From Niallia nealsonii (GTDB taxonomy: Bacteria; Bacillota; Bacilli; Bacillales; Cytobacillaceae): 64,000 bases of DNA. The position numbers and the translations under genes were made by a program. Positions 1-11,222 of the stretch are shown here, in pieces. The stretch covers positions 205,942-269,941 of the forward strand of contig NZ_PISE01000011.1 of the NCBI RefSeq assembly GCF_002835805.1, in the 5' to 3' direction. The notes beneath the pieces were generated by a model. That model was not told the origin of the DNA, made no database searches, and saw only the letters and a program-made list of their open reading frames with translations. Each line of letters starts with the position of its first letter. Position 1 is the first letter of the stretch.

Positions 1-410
1 AAAAAACTTCGATCCTTGTAATCAAGCAAATTCGTTCGCGTCAATGCTTCTTCAACAATCGCAAAATCTTCTTGTTTATCTGACTCCAGCATTTTTTTAT
101 GTGGAGTTCTGCCCAGCATAACCATTTGCTGCACAGTCAAATCAAAATTCATTTCATTAAATTGGCCAACTACACCCAATCTCTGTGAAACTTTTTTTTC
201 AGAAGTTTTTAGTATATTCAAATCATCTAAAAAAACAGTGCCTTTATGAGGAACTAAGCTTTTATAAATACTTTTTAAGAGCGTTGATTTTCCACATCCA
301 TTTGGTCCAATCAGACCAACAAATTGCTGTTTTTTCACTAGTATTGAAATATTTTTAACAATTTCTTTTTTGCCGATTTTGATCTCCATTTCTTTCGCAA
401 TCAATTCCAT
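1..410 (-). CDS. Iron-siderophore/vitamin B12-type ABC transporter ATPase (partial)
   Basis: This is the N-terminal part of an ABC ATPase of the FecE/BtuD/FhuC group; the rest lies beyond the left edge. The Walker A motif GPNGCGKST is visible about 35 residues in, and the Q-loop region (VVGQFNEMNFDLTVQQMV) follows. Its ATG lies 4 bp after the stop of the FecCD permease, so the two are translated as one operon. It should power import of a ferric siderophore, haem or cobalamin. The binding protein is not in the window and is either further downstream or elsewhere. The Fur box ahead of the permease points to iron control, so ferric siderophore is the most likely substrate. Confidence 0.9.
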   Translation of the reverse strand, partial: MELIAKEMEIKIGKKEIVKNISILVKKQQFVGLIGPNGCGKSTLLKSIYKSLVPHKGTVFLDDLNILKTSEKKVSQRLGVVGQFNEMNFDLTVQQMVMLGRTPHKKMLESDKQEDFAIVEEALTRTNLLDYKDRSF

Positions 411-414
411 TTTC

Positions 415-1494
415 TTACCCTCCGAAATTGTAGCCTTTTTTCACAATCATATAAATGAATAGCGGTGAACCAATAACAGATGTAATGATGCCAATAGGCA
501 ATTCTACATTATGTATTAGCGTTCTTGACAAAATGTCTGCCCAAATTAAAAATAAGCCTCCTAATAATAGTGTTCCTAACATTAGCCGTTTATGATCTGA
601 CCCAAATATACCTCTAGATATATGTGGAATAATAAGGCCGACAAAACCAATCATTCCTGCATATGCAACCATTGTTCCAGTGATAAGAGCAGTAACAATC
701 ATATAAAATTTACGGTAAACGCTTAAGTTAATTCCAAGTGTAATGGCAGATTCATCCCCTAATAGCATTGTATTTAACACGCGATGCTGAAAAAGAAACA
801 TGCCGCATCCAAGCAAAACTACAACTGCCATAATAGGTATCTTACTCCAACTAGAGGAAGCCAAACTTCCCATAGACCAAAAAGTAACGGTTTTAATCCC
901 TTCCGCATCATTGGCAAAATAGATAATAAGACTAGAAAAAGAACTGCATAATGCACCAATAACAACCCCTGATAAAACAAGCTTTACCGATGTTGCTTTA
1001 CCGCCTATGCTAGATAATACAAGCACAGCTATGGAAGTAATCATCGCACCAACAAAAGCTCCAAATGCTACTCCAAATTGGGATAACAACGCACCGCTTC
1101 CAAATCCAACCAAAATAGCAAATGTTGCTCCTAAAGAAGCTCCTGATGAAATCCCAAGAATATATGGATCCGCGAGGGGATTTTGCACTACTGCCTGCAT
1201 GACAGTTCCACACAAGGAAAGTCCTATGCCAATAAGAAGAGCAAAAATAACCCGAGGCATCCTAACCTGCAAAATAATATTCAAATAGGATTCGCTTTCA
1301 ATATTATCTAGCGATCCAAATCTGCCATTTGTTAATGTATGCATCAAGATCTCCATCGATTGCTTAAAAGGAATATTCACTTGACCAATTGATACAGAAT
1401 AAACAGCAGATAACATAATTAGACCTATTAAAAGAAAAATAATAGCATAATAGATATTTCCTATCCCTATTTTGTTTGTATCCTTTGTATTCAA
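415..1494 (-). CDS. FecCD-family iron-siderophore ABC permease
   Basis: Integral membrane permease of the FecCD/BtuC family. It has about ten hydrophobic helices and typical family stretches (RMPRVIFALLIGIGLSLCGT, QNPLADPYILGISSGASLGA, GLIIPHISR). The longest reading frame starts at an ATG at 1509, but that codon overlaps a strong ribosome site (GGGAGGTG). The TTG at 1494 lies seven bases after GGAGG and is the better start, giving 359 residues. The gene is first in its operon and directly precedes its ATPase. A near-perfect Fur operator lies about 45 bp upstream, so iron repression is expected. The family is certain; the exact siderophore cannot be read from sequence. Confidence 0.93.
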   Translation of the reverse strand: MNTKDTNKIGIGNIYYAIIFLLIGLIMLSAVYSVSIGQVNIPFKQSMEILMHTLTNGRFGSLDNIESESYLNIILQVRMPRVIFALLIGIGLSLCGTVMQAVVQNPLADPYILGISSGASLGATFAILVGFGSGALLSQFGVAFGAFVGAMITSIAVLVLSSIGGKATSVKLVLSGVVIGALCSSFSSLIIYFANDAEGIKTVTFWSMGSLASSSWSKIPIMAVVVLLGCGMFLFQHRVLNTMLLGDESAITLGINLSVYRKFYMIVTALITGTMVAYAGMIGFVGLIIPHISRGIFGSDHKRLMLGTLLLGGLFLIWADILSRTLIHNVELPIGIITSVIGSPLFIYMIVKKGYNFGG

Positions 1495-1537
1495 AAATTC
1501 ACCTCCCATTCAATTAGGTAATTAGAATTACATAAAT

Positions 1538-1556
1538 GATAATGATTATCATTATT
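1538..1556 (-). promoter_or_regulatory. Fur box upstream of siderophore importer
   Basis: GATAATGATTATCATTATT matches the classical 19-bp Fur consensus GATAATGATAATCATTATC at all positions except the centre (A/T, neutral in a palindrome) and the last base. It lies about 45 bp upstream of the permease start. Iron-dependent repression by Fur is inferred. Confidence 0.9.
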
Positions 1557-1801
1557 GTTTATAATAAGATATAATTTGACAAAATACAATAAATATTTAC
1601 AAAAAATATTTTTTTGTCATACTCTCTATTTTCTTCCCTTTGGTTTTTCCAATAAAATAGTGAGTTATTAATGGCATATTCTTTATAAGGGACTATAAGA
1701 AGAAATCTTTTGCTGAATGAATGCTATAATATTTTTTCTTTTCGTCTATTTAGCGTCCCAAATACATCCTTTATTGCTTCTATTAGGCTGCTGATCATGC
1801 T

Positions 1802-1841
1802 AAAAAACCGGAACATTCTTCCCAAAATGTCCCGGTTTTTT
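1802..1841 (-). terminator. Rho-independent terminator (bidirectional)
   Basis: Sixteen-base arms (AAAAAACCGGAACATT and AATGTCCCGGTTTTTT) pair with one mismatch around an 8-base loop. The hairpin has A and T tracts on both sides. It lies just downstream of the MetE-like gene, which ends at 1873. Confidence 0.85.
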
Positions 1842-1872
1842 ATTATCCCTTATTTAACTGCAGCTTTATTTT

Positions 1873-2976
1873 TTATCCCCAAATTTCTTTGGCAACATCC
1901 ACAATAAATTTTAATTTTGCCCATTGTTGTTCTTCTGTTAATTTATTTCCATGGTGTGTGGAAGCAAATCCACATTGCGGGCTGATGCAAAGCTGTTCAA
2001 GAGGAACATATTTAGAGGCTTCTTGCACCCGAGCTTTAATTGCTTCTTTATCTTCTAGTTCGCCCTTTTTAGAAGTGAACACACCTAATATTACTTGTGT
2101 TCCATCAGCAGGAACATATTCTAGAGGCTTGAAATCACCAGAACGCTCATCATCATACTCTAAGAAAAAGCCATCCACTTTTTCTTTAGCAAAGAAACTA
2201 GGAGCGATTCGGTCATATGGTCCTTCAAAAGCCCAAGCTGATTGATAATTTCCTCGGCAAAGATGAGTAGTAACAATTAAGTCTTCTGGTTTGCCTTCAA
2301 GTACTCCATTTACAACACGCAAAGCAAGATCAATTAAATTTTCTCTTTCTAAGTCACTTTTCGCAAATGGAAGTTCTGGAGCACAAAGTCCTGCAATATA
2401 TACATCATCCAATTGCAAATAGCGGCAGCCTGCCTGATAGAATGCTTGGATGGCATCGCGATAAGCTTGGATAATATCTTTAGCGAACTCTTCAACAGTT
2501 GGATAAATTTCTTCGTTGCGGATACCAGCGTTGAAAAATTGATTCGGACTTGGAATGGTCATTTTTGCAACTGCACGATCACCGACGATTTCTTTAAATT
2601 CAATAAAATCTTTTAAGTGAGGATGCTCAGAATGAAAGGATACCTTGCCTGTTACACGTACATTATAAGCTTCCGTTTCTACTCCTTTAAATTTATAGCC
2701 ATGATCAGGAACATAACCTTCCACACCGTTTAAATGCTCCATGAAATCAGTATGCCAAAACCTGCGGCGGAACTCCCCGTCCGTTACCGCTTGAAGCCCA
2801 ACTTCAATTTGTTTGTCTACTATTCTTTTGATTTCCTCTGTTTCCACGGCACGCAGCTGTTCAGCCGTAATAGTACCTTCTGCAAATTTCTTTCTAGCAT
2901 CATGAATGGATGGAGGACGAAGCAAGCTTCCTACATGATCTGCCCTAAATGGTGCTTTAATAAGTGTTTTTGTCAT
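1873..2976 (-). CDS. MetE C-terminal-domain-like methyltransferase (YxjG/YxjH type)
   Basis: About 367 residues resembling the short, cobalamin-independent methionine synthase-like proteins of Bacillus (YxjG/YxjH), which consist of the catalytic C-terminal MetE barrel only. Visible signatures are RADHVGSLLRP near the N-terminus, the DGEFRR segment, YLQLDD, THLCRGN and the C-terminal SPQCGFAS. The last holds the Cys expected to be a zinc ligand. These enzymes are thought to make methionine from homocysteine with an alternative methyl donor; the donor is not certain. A longer frame begins at 2997, but GAAGGA sits before the ATG at 2976, which is preferred. No S-box (SAM riboswitch) core could be found upstream, unlike the B. 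subtilis homologues. Confidence 0.85.
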   Translation of the reverse strand: MTKTLIKAPFRADHVGSLLRPPSIHDARKKFAEGTITAEQLRAVETEEIKRIVDKQIEVGLQAVTDGEFRRRFWHTDFMEHLNGVEGYVPDHGYKFKGVETEAYNVRVTGKVSFHSEHPHLKDFIEFKEIVGDRAVAKMTIPSPNQFFNAGIRNEEIYPTVEEFAKDIIQAYRDAIQAFYQAGCRYLQLDDVYIAGLCAPELPFAKSDLERENLIDLALRVVNGVLEGKPEDLIVTTHLCRGNYQSAWAFEGPYDRIAPSFFAKEKVDGFFLEYDDERSGDFKPLEYVPADGTQVILGVFTSKKGELEDKEAIKARVQEASKYVPLEQLCISPQCGFASTHHGNKLTEEQQWAKLKFIVDVAKEIWG

Positions 2977-3260
2977 TTTAATTCCTTCTTTCATCATGTT
3001 TTTATGTCAAAAATCCATAATCAAGGTGTCTAGAGGATAGTTCCTCTCTCCCTCTCTAAGCAAAACTGTTTTAGAATAGATGGAACTAATTTTTCTTTCT
3101 CTTCATTTCTTTTGTTTATGTACTCTAAAATAAATGTAACATGAGAAAAGGGGGCTAGGATAATACATAAAATCTATCTCTTGTTATAGCTTTAGGCTAG
3201 AACCAGGATTATTTTCTTTGTTAAAATCACTTTCCAATAAGAAATCGATAAAAAACAAAA
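2977..3260. other. Intergenic region, nothing assigned
   Basis: Leader of the MetE-like gene. I looked for the S-box signature (GGCAACC and flanking helices) on the minus strand and did not find it. A purine-rich stretch near 3040-3060 resembles part of an S-box P1 helix, but the rest is absent. Confidence 0.4.
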
Positions 3261-3290
3261 ATTCCCTCAGCCAACGAATCCTGAGGGAAT
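3251..3290 (-). terminator. Terminator of the PTS/GH1 operon
   Basis: Perfect 10-bp stem ATTCCCTCAG/CTGAGGGAAT (3261-3270 and 3281-3290) with a 10-base loop. On the minus strand it is followed by a T-rich run (3251-3260). It lies 60 bp past the stop of the GH1 gene. Confidence 0.88.
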
Positions 3291-3348
3291 AGATATTTTA
3301 GTATATTACAAAACTTCAGAAGCCTACTGTTATTTTTTGCTTTTATTC

Positions 3349-5137
<1,789 letters not shown>

Positions 5138-5163
5138 CTTTATTAATCTCCTTGAAAAAATAA

Positions 5164-6393
5164 TTATTTTGTTTCTTTTAATTCGTTTTCCATTTCTTGT
5201 TTTTCATACACTTTAAAAAATGGATACCAAATAAGCGTTGCGACAATCACACAAACTAGCATTAAGATAATTCCGGTAATTGTTCCGGTTGTAATCCATG
5301 TTGCAATTGGAAAAGGCACATACCATAAATCAAAAACAATCTTTGGAATGGGCGCAAAGTGAATTACTTTTGTACCGATCCAAATAATGATTGGCAATAC
5401 AATTCCAATAATCCACATTGGCAGCATCATAATTGGATTCCAGGCAATCGCTCCAAAAACGACTGGTTCATTAATATTGAAAATGCCTGGAGTAATGCTT
5501 GCTCGTCCAAGTGCTTTCAGTTTGGCATTTTTAGAAAAAGCTAACATAATAACTAAAGGCAGTGTACAACCTATCCCGCCAACCCATAGATAAGCGGAAA
5601 AAACTGTTTCTGAAGTGACAAGATTAGCAGCTCCAGCAGTAGCATTAGCCGTAATAGCAGCTAAAAAAACTGGTTTTGTTACAGGAGTAAGCACCCATGT
5701 TGAAATACCCATTGTATATAAAAAACATGTAATAAACATAATTAAGGGAAAGCCCCATGGTGATTCCATAATAGATGCTAACGGCATAAATATTCGCAAA
5801 ATAGTATGATATAAATCAAATCCGACAATATCGACTACTAGCCAAGCTGCCACAATAACAGCCGCAATAGGAAGCATGGCATCAAACCAAGCACGGACAA
5901 AATCGGGGATGACAGATTCTTCTTTGAAGAAAGAAAACTTTCCAAACAGCCCCATTACCCAGCCAGTAAATACGCCTGCAACAATCGCTACAAACATGCC
6001 TCCTGCGCCTAATGATTCATGACTAAAACCAATCGATTTATCTGCAATGACTTGGGGTGAGATAATAATCAAAAAAGTAATAAGACCAGTACAGCCAGCA
6101 ATAAAACGCTGTTTGCGCAAGCGTTTCTTTTCCATTAAATTAAAAGGAATCAAAAAAGAGATTAAAAGAGACAGCATGCCCATCGTCCATCCAAACAATG
6201 TCCAGAAATTAGGATAGTTTTTAATATGAAATACCTCTCCAGGAATGGTCAATAAACAGAATACAGAACCTAAAAGGATAAACGGAAGCAGTTGCATAAT
6301 AGAATCCTTTAGCGTTACTACCCAAACATTATGATTAATTTTGTTCATTTTAGGTGAGAAGTCATTTTCCAGCCAACTAATCAGTTTCTCCAT
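5164..6393 (-). CDS. PTS cellobiose/lichenan-type IIC membrane component
   Basis: About 409 residues with many membrane helices. It belongs to the Lac-family IIC (CelB/LicC-like), recognised by the N-terminal MEKLISWLENDFSPKMNKI and the conserved NINEPVVFG segment, which is the sugar-binding signature. It translocates and orients the beta-glycoside for phosphorylation by IIB. The frame extends to a TTG at 6402, but the GAGG ribosome site is too close to that codon; the ATG at 6393 fits better. It lies between IIB (25 bp upstream) and IIA. Confidence 0.92.
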   Translation of the reverse strand: MEKLISWLENDFSPKMNKINHNVWVVTLKDSIMQLLPFILLGSVFCLLTIPGEVFHIKNYPNFWTLFGWTMGMLSLLISFLIPFNLMEKKRLRKQRFIAGCTGLITFLIIISPQVIADKSIGFSHESLGAGGMFVAIVAGVFTGWVMGLFGKFSFFKEESVIPDFVRAWFDAMLPIAAVIVAAWLVVDIVGFDLYHTILRIFMPLASIMESPWGFPLIMFITCFLYTMGISTWVLTPVTKPVFLAAITANATAGAANLVTSETVFSAYLWVGGIGCTLPLVIMLAFSKNAKLKALGRASITPGIFNINEPVVFGAIAWNPIMMLPMWIIGIVLPIIIWIGTKVIHFAPIPKIVFDLWYVPFPIATWITTGTITGIILMLVCVIVATLIWYPFFKVYEKQEMENELKETK

Positions 6394-6417
6394 ATATGAC
6401 AAACCTCGATTCGTAAA

Positions 6418-6729
6418 TTATTTGAATTCCTTTAATAAATCCTCTATGGCTGCCTCTCCATCAAGAGTAGAATAGTAGGACGGCTTCATTAATAAAACCT
6501 TCACATCAGCATCCCCGATATACTCCTCAATTTCATCTAAAATATACGCCAAGTGAGGTCCAACCATTAAAGCATCAATTTCATCAATATAATTTTCGAT
6601 TTCAGCTTCCCCTCTAGCTTTAATGCTAATATCTAAATTGCGCTTTGCCGCTGCTTTCCGAATATTTGACGCCATAAAACCAGAACTTGCCCCAGATCCG
6701 CATACTAATAATACGTTTAATTTTTTCAT
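6418..6729 (-). CDS. PTS cellobiose-type IIB component
   Basis: 103 residues. The active-site loop VCGSGASSGFMA contains the phosphorylated cysteine at about residue 10, as in CelA/LicB. It is the first gene of the operon, preceded by AAGGAG and by a promoter region shared with the divergent PRD regulator. A cre-like site and a long palindrome lie in that region, which suggests both catabolite repression and induction by the regulator. Confidence 0.93.
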   Translation of the reverse strand: MKKLNVLLVCGSGASSGFMASNIRKAAAKRNLDISIKARGEAEIENYIDEIDALMVGPHLAYILDEIEEYIGDADVKVLLMKPSYYSTLDGEAAIEDLLKEFK

Positions 6730-6751
6730 AGAAGATTCTCCTTTGTGTTTT

Positions 6752-6767
6752 TTGATAGCGCCATCAT
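6752..6767. promoter_or_regulatory. Candidate cre (CcpA) site
   Basis: TTGATAGCGCCATCAT matches WTGNAANCGNWNNCAW at 14 of 16 positions. It lies about 25 bp upstream of the IIB start, downstream of the likely promoter, where CcpA binding would block transcription. Confidence 0.5.
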
Positions 6768-6791
6768 TTTTTCTATCTAAAATATAATATT

Positions 6792-6814
6792 AATATTGGA
6801 AAAGTTCCAATATT
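6792..6814. promoter_or_regulatory. Palindromic operator between PTS operon and regulator
   Basis: Perfect inverted repeat with 10-base arms AATATTGGAA and TTCCAATATT around a 3-base centre (AAG). It sits in the divergent promoter region, 62 bp from the IIB start and 88 bp from the regulator start. On the minus strand it overlaps a possible -35 (TTGGAA) spaced 17 bases from TTATAT. It is the natural candidate binding site for the PRD regulator. Confidence 0.65.
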
Positions 6815-6901
6815 CATTTACACTAGTGTGGTGCAAACGAATATTTTTGGAGTGCAAGTACATAGCAGACCCAATTATTTCAATGAAATGAGGCGCGGTT
6901 A

Positions 6902-8803
6902 ATGAATAGTAAATACAGGAATATTCTTCGTTATCTAAGTGCTCAAAATGACTGGACTTCCTCAGCCAAACTTGCCAATACATTAGGCATTTCCAAAAGA
7001 AGTGTCAAAACATATATTGCTGATATTAATTCAATGGAATTGGGCTTGATTTCTTCTTCTAATAAGGGATATCAAGTCGACTTGAAAAAATTAAACTCTT
7101 TTTTCGCATCCATGAATAATGCCATTCCTCAATCACAAAAAGAACGAGCCGAATATCTTCTAAAATGCCTGGTTAATGCAGATAGTCCCCTTAATATTTT
7201 CGATTTAAGCGAGGAATTATTTATCAGTGAAGTCACACTAAAAGGAGATTTGAGGAAAGTCAAAAAAAATTTAGCTGATTATAATTTGGAACTAAAAATT
7301 TACGGCGACACGATACAAATTGTTGGCCAAGAAAAAAGCAAACGAAAATTAATGAGCTCCATCCTCTATAGTGAAACAAATGATAATTTTCTAGATATAG
7401 AGAAATTAAAGGCAGCTTTTGAAGGATATGATATCGATTATATTCGTGATGTGATTGCGGAAATTTTTTCTACTTATCACTATTTTACAAATGATTATTC
7501 CCTTACCAATGTTATCCTTCATATCGCCATTGCCATTGATCGAATGAAAAATGGTTTTATTTATACGCAACAAGCAGATAGAGAAGCCAATTTAGAAAAG
7601 GAATACAAAATTGCCAATGAAATTGCCAAAAGACTTGAAGTTCACTTTGGTGTAAAATACTCGGAAGGAGAAATGCTCGACCTTGCTTTCCTTATTTCCA
7701 GCAGCGGAACAAGCATCAACTTTATGCATCTGCAGCTATCTGATTTGCAAGATGTCGCAGGACTGAGGTGCTTAAATCTAGTAAAGCGAATTCTTGAAGA
7801 TCTAGAGAACAATTATTATATTGTCATTGAAGATGCGGACGTTCTAGTGCGCCTGACACTCCATATCAAAAATTTGCTTATGCGTTTGGAAAATAACTTT
7901 TCCAGCAAAAATCCGCTGACTGCTGCCATAAAACAAAACTGTCCGTCCATCTATGATTGTGCTGTCCATGTTTCCTATACCATTAAAGAAGAAACAGGAT
8001 ACACAATTAACGATGATGAAATAGCCTATATTGCCTTTCATTTAGGCTATGCTCTAGAAATGCAAAAACAAGCCAATTCCAAAATTACCTGCTCTATCCT
8101 TTTTCCTTTTTATTATAATTTCAACGTGCACCTTATGGAAAAGTTAACCCAATATTTCGGTGAAGATCTTCTCATTCAGCATGTTGTGACAAATGAAAGT
8201 GATTTAGACGCTCTAAACAGCGATTTAATCATTTCAGCAGTCCAACTTAATCTAGTGCCAAAAGTGCCGTTTGTTTTGATTAACCCTTTATTCTCAAATG
8301 CCGATAAAAACAAAGTGGCAAATAAGATTAAAGAAATTAAAGAAACAAAGCAAAAAGAATTATTTAAAAAAAATCTTGAGGCAATGATGGATGAACAACT
8401 TTTTAACATAGATCATTCAGTTAGGACAAAAGAGGAAACGCTTAAAATGATGTGCAAAATGATGAACAAAAAAGAATTTGTCGATACTAGTTTCCTTGCA
8501 AATGTAATAGAAAGAGAAGCCATGTCCTCCACCGCATTTGGCCGAATCGCCATCCCACATGCCATCAAAATGAATGCCAAAAAGACCGGGATGTTTGTCT
8601 TCATAAATGACAAAGGCATAAAGTGGAATGATTTAACAGTAAATCTAGTCTTGCTTATATCTGTCAGCAAAGATGATCGAAGACTATTCCATGACGTCTT
8701 TGATTCACTAGCAGCTATTCTGACCGAAGAAGGAAATGTTTCGCAAATTTTGACTGCAGGTGATTATCAGGAGTTTGTGGATTTGATTGTGGGATGTTTT
8801 TGA
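6902..8803 (+). CDS. PRD-domain transcriptional regulator with EIIB- and EIIA-like domains (LicR/CelR type)
   Basis: 633 residues. Domain order is an N-terminal helix-turn-helix (about 1-80), a second winged helix, two PRD domains (about 175-380) with their phosphorylatable histidines, a degenerate EIIB-like region (CSILFPFYYNF) and a C-terminal fructose/mannitol-type EIIA domain with the active-site motif GRIAIPHAIK. LicR, of similar length, activates licBCAH and is controlled by HPr and by the cognate PTS through phosphorylation. The gene is divergent from the PTS operon, so it most likely activates that operon through the palindrome between them. The last 90 bp of this gene are repeated as a relic at 15355-15452. 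Confidence 0.92.
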   Translation: MNSKYRNILRYLSAQNDWTSSAKLANTLGISKRSVKTYIADINSMELGLISSSNKGYQVDLKKLNSFFASMNNAIPQSQKERAEYLLKCLVNADSPLNIFDLSEELFISEVTLKGDLRKVKKNLADYNLELKIYGDTIQIVGQEKSKRKLMSSILYSETNDNFLDIEKLKAAFEGYDIDYIRDVIAEIFSTYHYFTNDYSLTNVILHIAIAIDRMKNGFIYTQQADREANLEKEYKIANEIAKRLEVHFGVKYSEGEMLDLAFLISSSGTSINFMHLQLSDLQDVAGLRCLNLVKRILEDLENNYYIVIEDADVLVRLTLHIKNLLMRLENNFSSKNPLTAAIKQNCPSIYDCAVHVSYTIKEETGYTINDDEIAYIAFHLGYALEMQKQANSKITCSILFPFYYNFNVHLMEKLTQYFGEDLLIQHVVTNESDLDALNSDLIISAVQLNLVPKVPFVLINPLFSNADKNKVANKIKEIKETKQKELFKKNLEAMMDEQLFNIDHSVRTKEETLKMMCKMMNKKEFVDTSFLANVIEREAMSSTAFGRIAIPHAIKMNAKKTGMFVFINDKGIKWNDLTVNLVLLISVSKDDRRLFHDVFDSLAAILTEEGNVSQILTAGDYQEFVDLIVGCF

Positions 8804-9183
8804 TGGAAGGAAATATATTTTCTCATAATGTAATAGACTTCTAAGTTAATAGCAGTTTAGAAATTGGTTAAGGTGCTATTGGATACTAGTTAATCTATCA
8901 CATGTAAATTTTAGAGGTTGCCATAGCGTGAAAAAGGTGCCTATTAATATTATATTTGTGCTCTTAGCATGAGTAAAAGGAGCCCTTCTCTCAATACTTT
9001 AACTTACTGAGGATAGGCTCCTACCATTACCCACATAGACTTTATCTAGATAAATCTTCTTCTCGAAAAAGCAATAATTCCTATCTTTTGTTCTCTTGAT
9101 AGTTCTAACCTTACATTCTTAATTCTATTTTCGACTTATAGGACAATTCACAATCAAATACAGTTATATAAAAAATAATTCGG
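8804..9183. other. Intergenic region with one long hairpin
   Basis: Between the convergent LicR-like and transketolase genes. The only structure seen is a stem-loop at 8978-9022 (AGGAGCC with GGCTCCT, extended by CTCA with TGAG). It could end the regulator transcript, but it lacks a T tract. Confidence 0.35.
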
Positions 9184-11184
9184 TTATTTATTTAATACTC
9201 TCTTCATATTCGAAACAATATCTGAAACAGTAAAGTTAAGCTGTTTTGCTAAATCATCTCCAGGCCCAGATGCTCCAAATTGATCAATACTCATTACTGC
9301 CCCTTCTAAACCAACATAATGTTCCCATCCATATTTCGAACCCATTTCAACAGATAGGCGTTTTGTAAGTTCTTTCGGTAAGATTTTTTCTTTATATGCA
9401 TCCTCCTGCTTTTCAAATAATTCCCAACTCGGCATACTTACTACGTTAATCTCTATTCCTTCTGCATGCAAGATATTTTGAGCCTGCAAGGCAAGCTCAA
9501 CTTCTGCCCCAGTTGCAATAATAATTCCTTCTGCAGTACCATTGGAAGGGGAAATAACGTAAGCACCTTTTTCAACACCTTCTATTGATGCATTTTCTAA
9601 AACCGGAACATCATGACGGCCTAATGAAAGTACAACAGGTGTCTTTTTAGATTCAATGGCTATCTTCCAGGCAGCCGCGGTTTCATTCGCATCTGCAGGT
9701 CTTATCACGATTAAGTTTGGCATGGCACGCAAGGATATTAAATGTTCTATCGGCTGATGCGTAGGTCCATCTGGTCCAAGTAAAATGCTGTCATGTGTAA
9801 AAATGTAGATCATTGGAATTTCCATTAATGCAGAATGGCGAATGGCAGAACGCATGTAGTCAGCAAAAACCAAAAATGTACCGCAGTACCCTTTCACTCC
9901 ACCATGAAGGACTAATCCTGTCTCAATGGATGCCATCGCAAATTCTCGAACTCCGTAATATATATTCGGACCTCCATAGTCTCCTTTCTGCATAAAACTT
10001 TCTCCATTAATCGTTGTTTTATTCGATGATGCAAGGTCAGCAGAGCCTCCAACTAATATTGGATAATCCTTATAAATTCTGTTTAACATTTCACCTGAGG
10101 CATTACGTGTTGCTATTTTACCAGGCTTAAACCTCTTTATTGTATCGTCTGAAAGGGTAAATCCATCAGAAATTGTTTTATCTAATTCTTCAGCAAGCTC
10201 AGGATAAGTTTCCTTATAAGCCTTTAGCAGTTGATTCCACTTTTCCTCTTCCTGAATTCCGTTTTTCTCTATTTCAAAAAAAGAATCTCTTACTTCTGTG
10301 GGAACAAAAAAAGGTTCTTTATACTTCCATCCATATGACTGCTTAATCAGTTTGGATTCTTCCTCCCCTACAGGATTACTATGAATTTTAGCTGTTCCTT
10401 GAAGATTAGGAGAACCATAGCCAATCACATTTTTCACTTCGATAAGCGTCGGTTTATCTGAACAAGCTTGTGCTTCGTCAATGGCCTTTGAAATCTTCTG
10501 AAGATCATTTCCATCATTCACATAAAGAACCTGCCATCCCATCGCTTCAAATTTCCCTTTAACATCCTCCTTGTTGGAAAGATCAACTGCACCATCTGAT
10601 GTAGTATCATTAGAATCATACAGTACAATTAAACGCCCGAGCCCTAATTGACCTGCAAGAGAAGCAGCCTCCTGTGCAACACCTTCCATTAGATCCCCGT
10701 CACCACAAATCGTGTAAGTATAGTGATCAATAACAGGGAAGTTTTTTTTATTAAATTTTGCGGATAAATGGGCTTCAGCTAGAGCCATTCCAACAGTAAG
10801 AGAAAACCCCTGACCAAGAGGACCTGTAGTAGCTTCAACACCTGGTGTGATATGAACTTCCGGATGCCCTGGAGTACGAGTATTCAGTTTTCTAAATCCC
10901 TTTAAATCTTCGAGTGTTAAGTCGTAACCTGATAAATGCAGCAGTGAATATAGCAAGATAGACCCGTGACCAGATGTTAGAACAAACCGATCCCGATTAA
11001 ACCACTTTGGATTTTTGGGATTATGCTTCATTTTATTTCTCCAAAGTTCGTAAGCCATTGGAGCAGATCCTAACGGCATACCTAAATGACCGTGATTAGC
11101 ATTTTCTACACTATCTAAACATAACGTTCTTATTGCATTTACTGACAACTCATCTGTATTCATCTTTAAATTAGAAGTTCCCAT
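9184..11184 (-). CDS. tkt: Transketolase
   Basis: About 666 residues, a complete single-chain transketolase. Visible motifs are the N-terminal HGHLGMPLGSAPMAYELW, the thiamine diphosphate-binding GDGDLMEGVAQEA followed by DSNDTT, and the C-terminal domain with FVFADYMRSAIRHSAL, HDSILLGPDGPTHQPIEHL and RPADANET. It transfers two-carbon units between ketose and aldose phosphates in the pentose phosphate pathway. The frame extends to 11214, but GGAGGT precedes the ATG at 11184 by a normal distance. It is the last gene of a PTS operon (38 bp after the UlaA-like IIC). This suggests a substrate-specific copy that feeds the imported pentose derivative into central metabolism, rather than the housekeeping enzyme. 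Confidence 0.95.
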   Translation of the reverse strand: MGTSNLKMNTDELSVNAIRTLCLDSVENANHGHLGMPLGSAPMAYELWRNKMKHNPKNPKWFNRDRFVLTSGHGSILLYSLLHLSGYDLTLEDLKGFRKLNTRTPGHPEVHITPGVEATTGPLGQGFSLTVGMALAEAHLSAKFNKKNFPVIDHYTYTICGDGDLMEGVAQEAASLAGQLGLGRLIVLYDSNDTTSDGAVDLSNKEDVKGKFEAMGWQVLYVNDGNDLQKISKAIDEAQACSDKPTLIEVKNVIGYGSPNLQGTAKIHSNPVGEEESKLIKQSYGWKYKEPFFVPTEVRDSFFEIEKNGIQEEEKWNQLLKAYKETYPELAEELDKTISDGFTLSDDTIKRFKPGKIATRNASGEMLNRIYKDYPILVGGSADLASSNKTTINGESFMQKGDYGGPNIYYGVREFAMASIETGLVLHGGVKGYCGTFLVFADYMRSAIRHSALMEIPMIYIFTHDSILLGPDGPTHQPIEHLISLRAMPNLIVIRPADANETAAAWKIAIESKKTPVVLSLGRHDVPVLENASIEGVEKGAYVISPSNGTAEGIIIATGAEVELALQAQNILHAEGIEINVVSMPSWELFEKQEDAYKEKILPKELTKRLSVEMGSKYGWEHYVGLEGAVMSIDQFGASGPGDDLAKQLNFTVSDIVSNMKRVLNK

Positions 11185-11222
11185 TTCATATAACCTCCAT
11201 CTTTTTATACCCATTTATTAAT

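Noticed and set aside
1710..1907. 65-codon plus-strand frame after the Fur-controlled operon
   Set aside because: Contains the bidirectional terminator and has no ribosome site.
2998..3150. S-box (SAM riboswitch) upstream of the MetE-like gene
   Set aside because: Only a purine-rich stretch similar to the first helix was found; the conserved GGCAACC core and the other helices are missing.
5359..5809. Plus-strand open frames inside the IIC gene
   Set aside because: They are shadows of the real gene, with no ribosome site and no recognisable protein.
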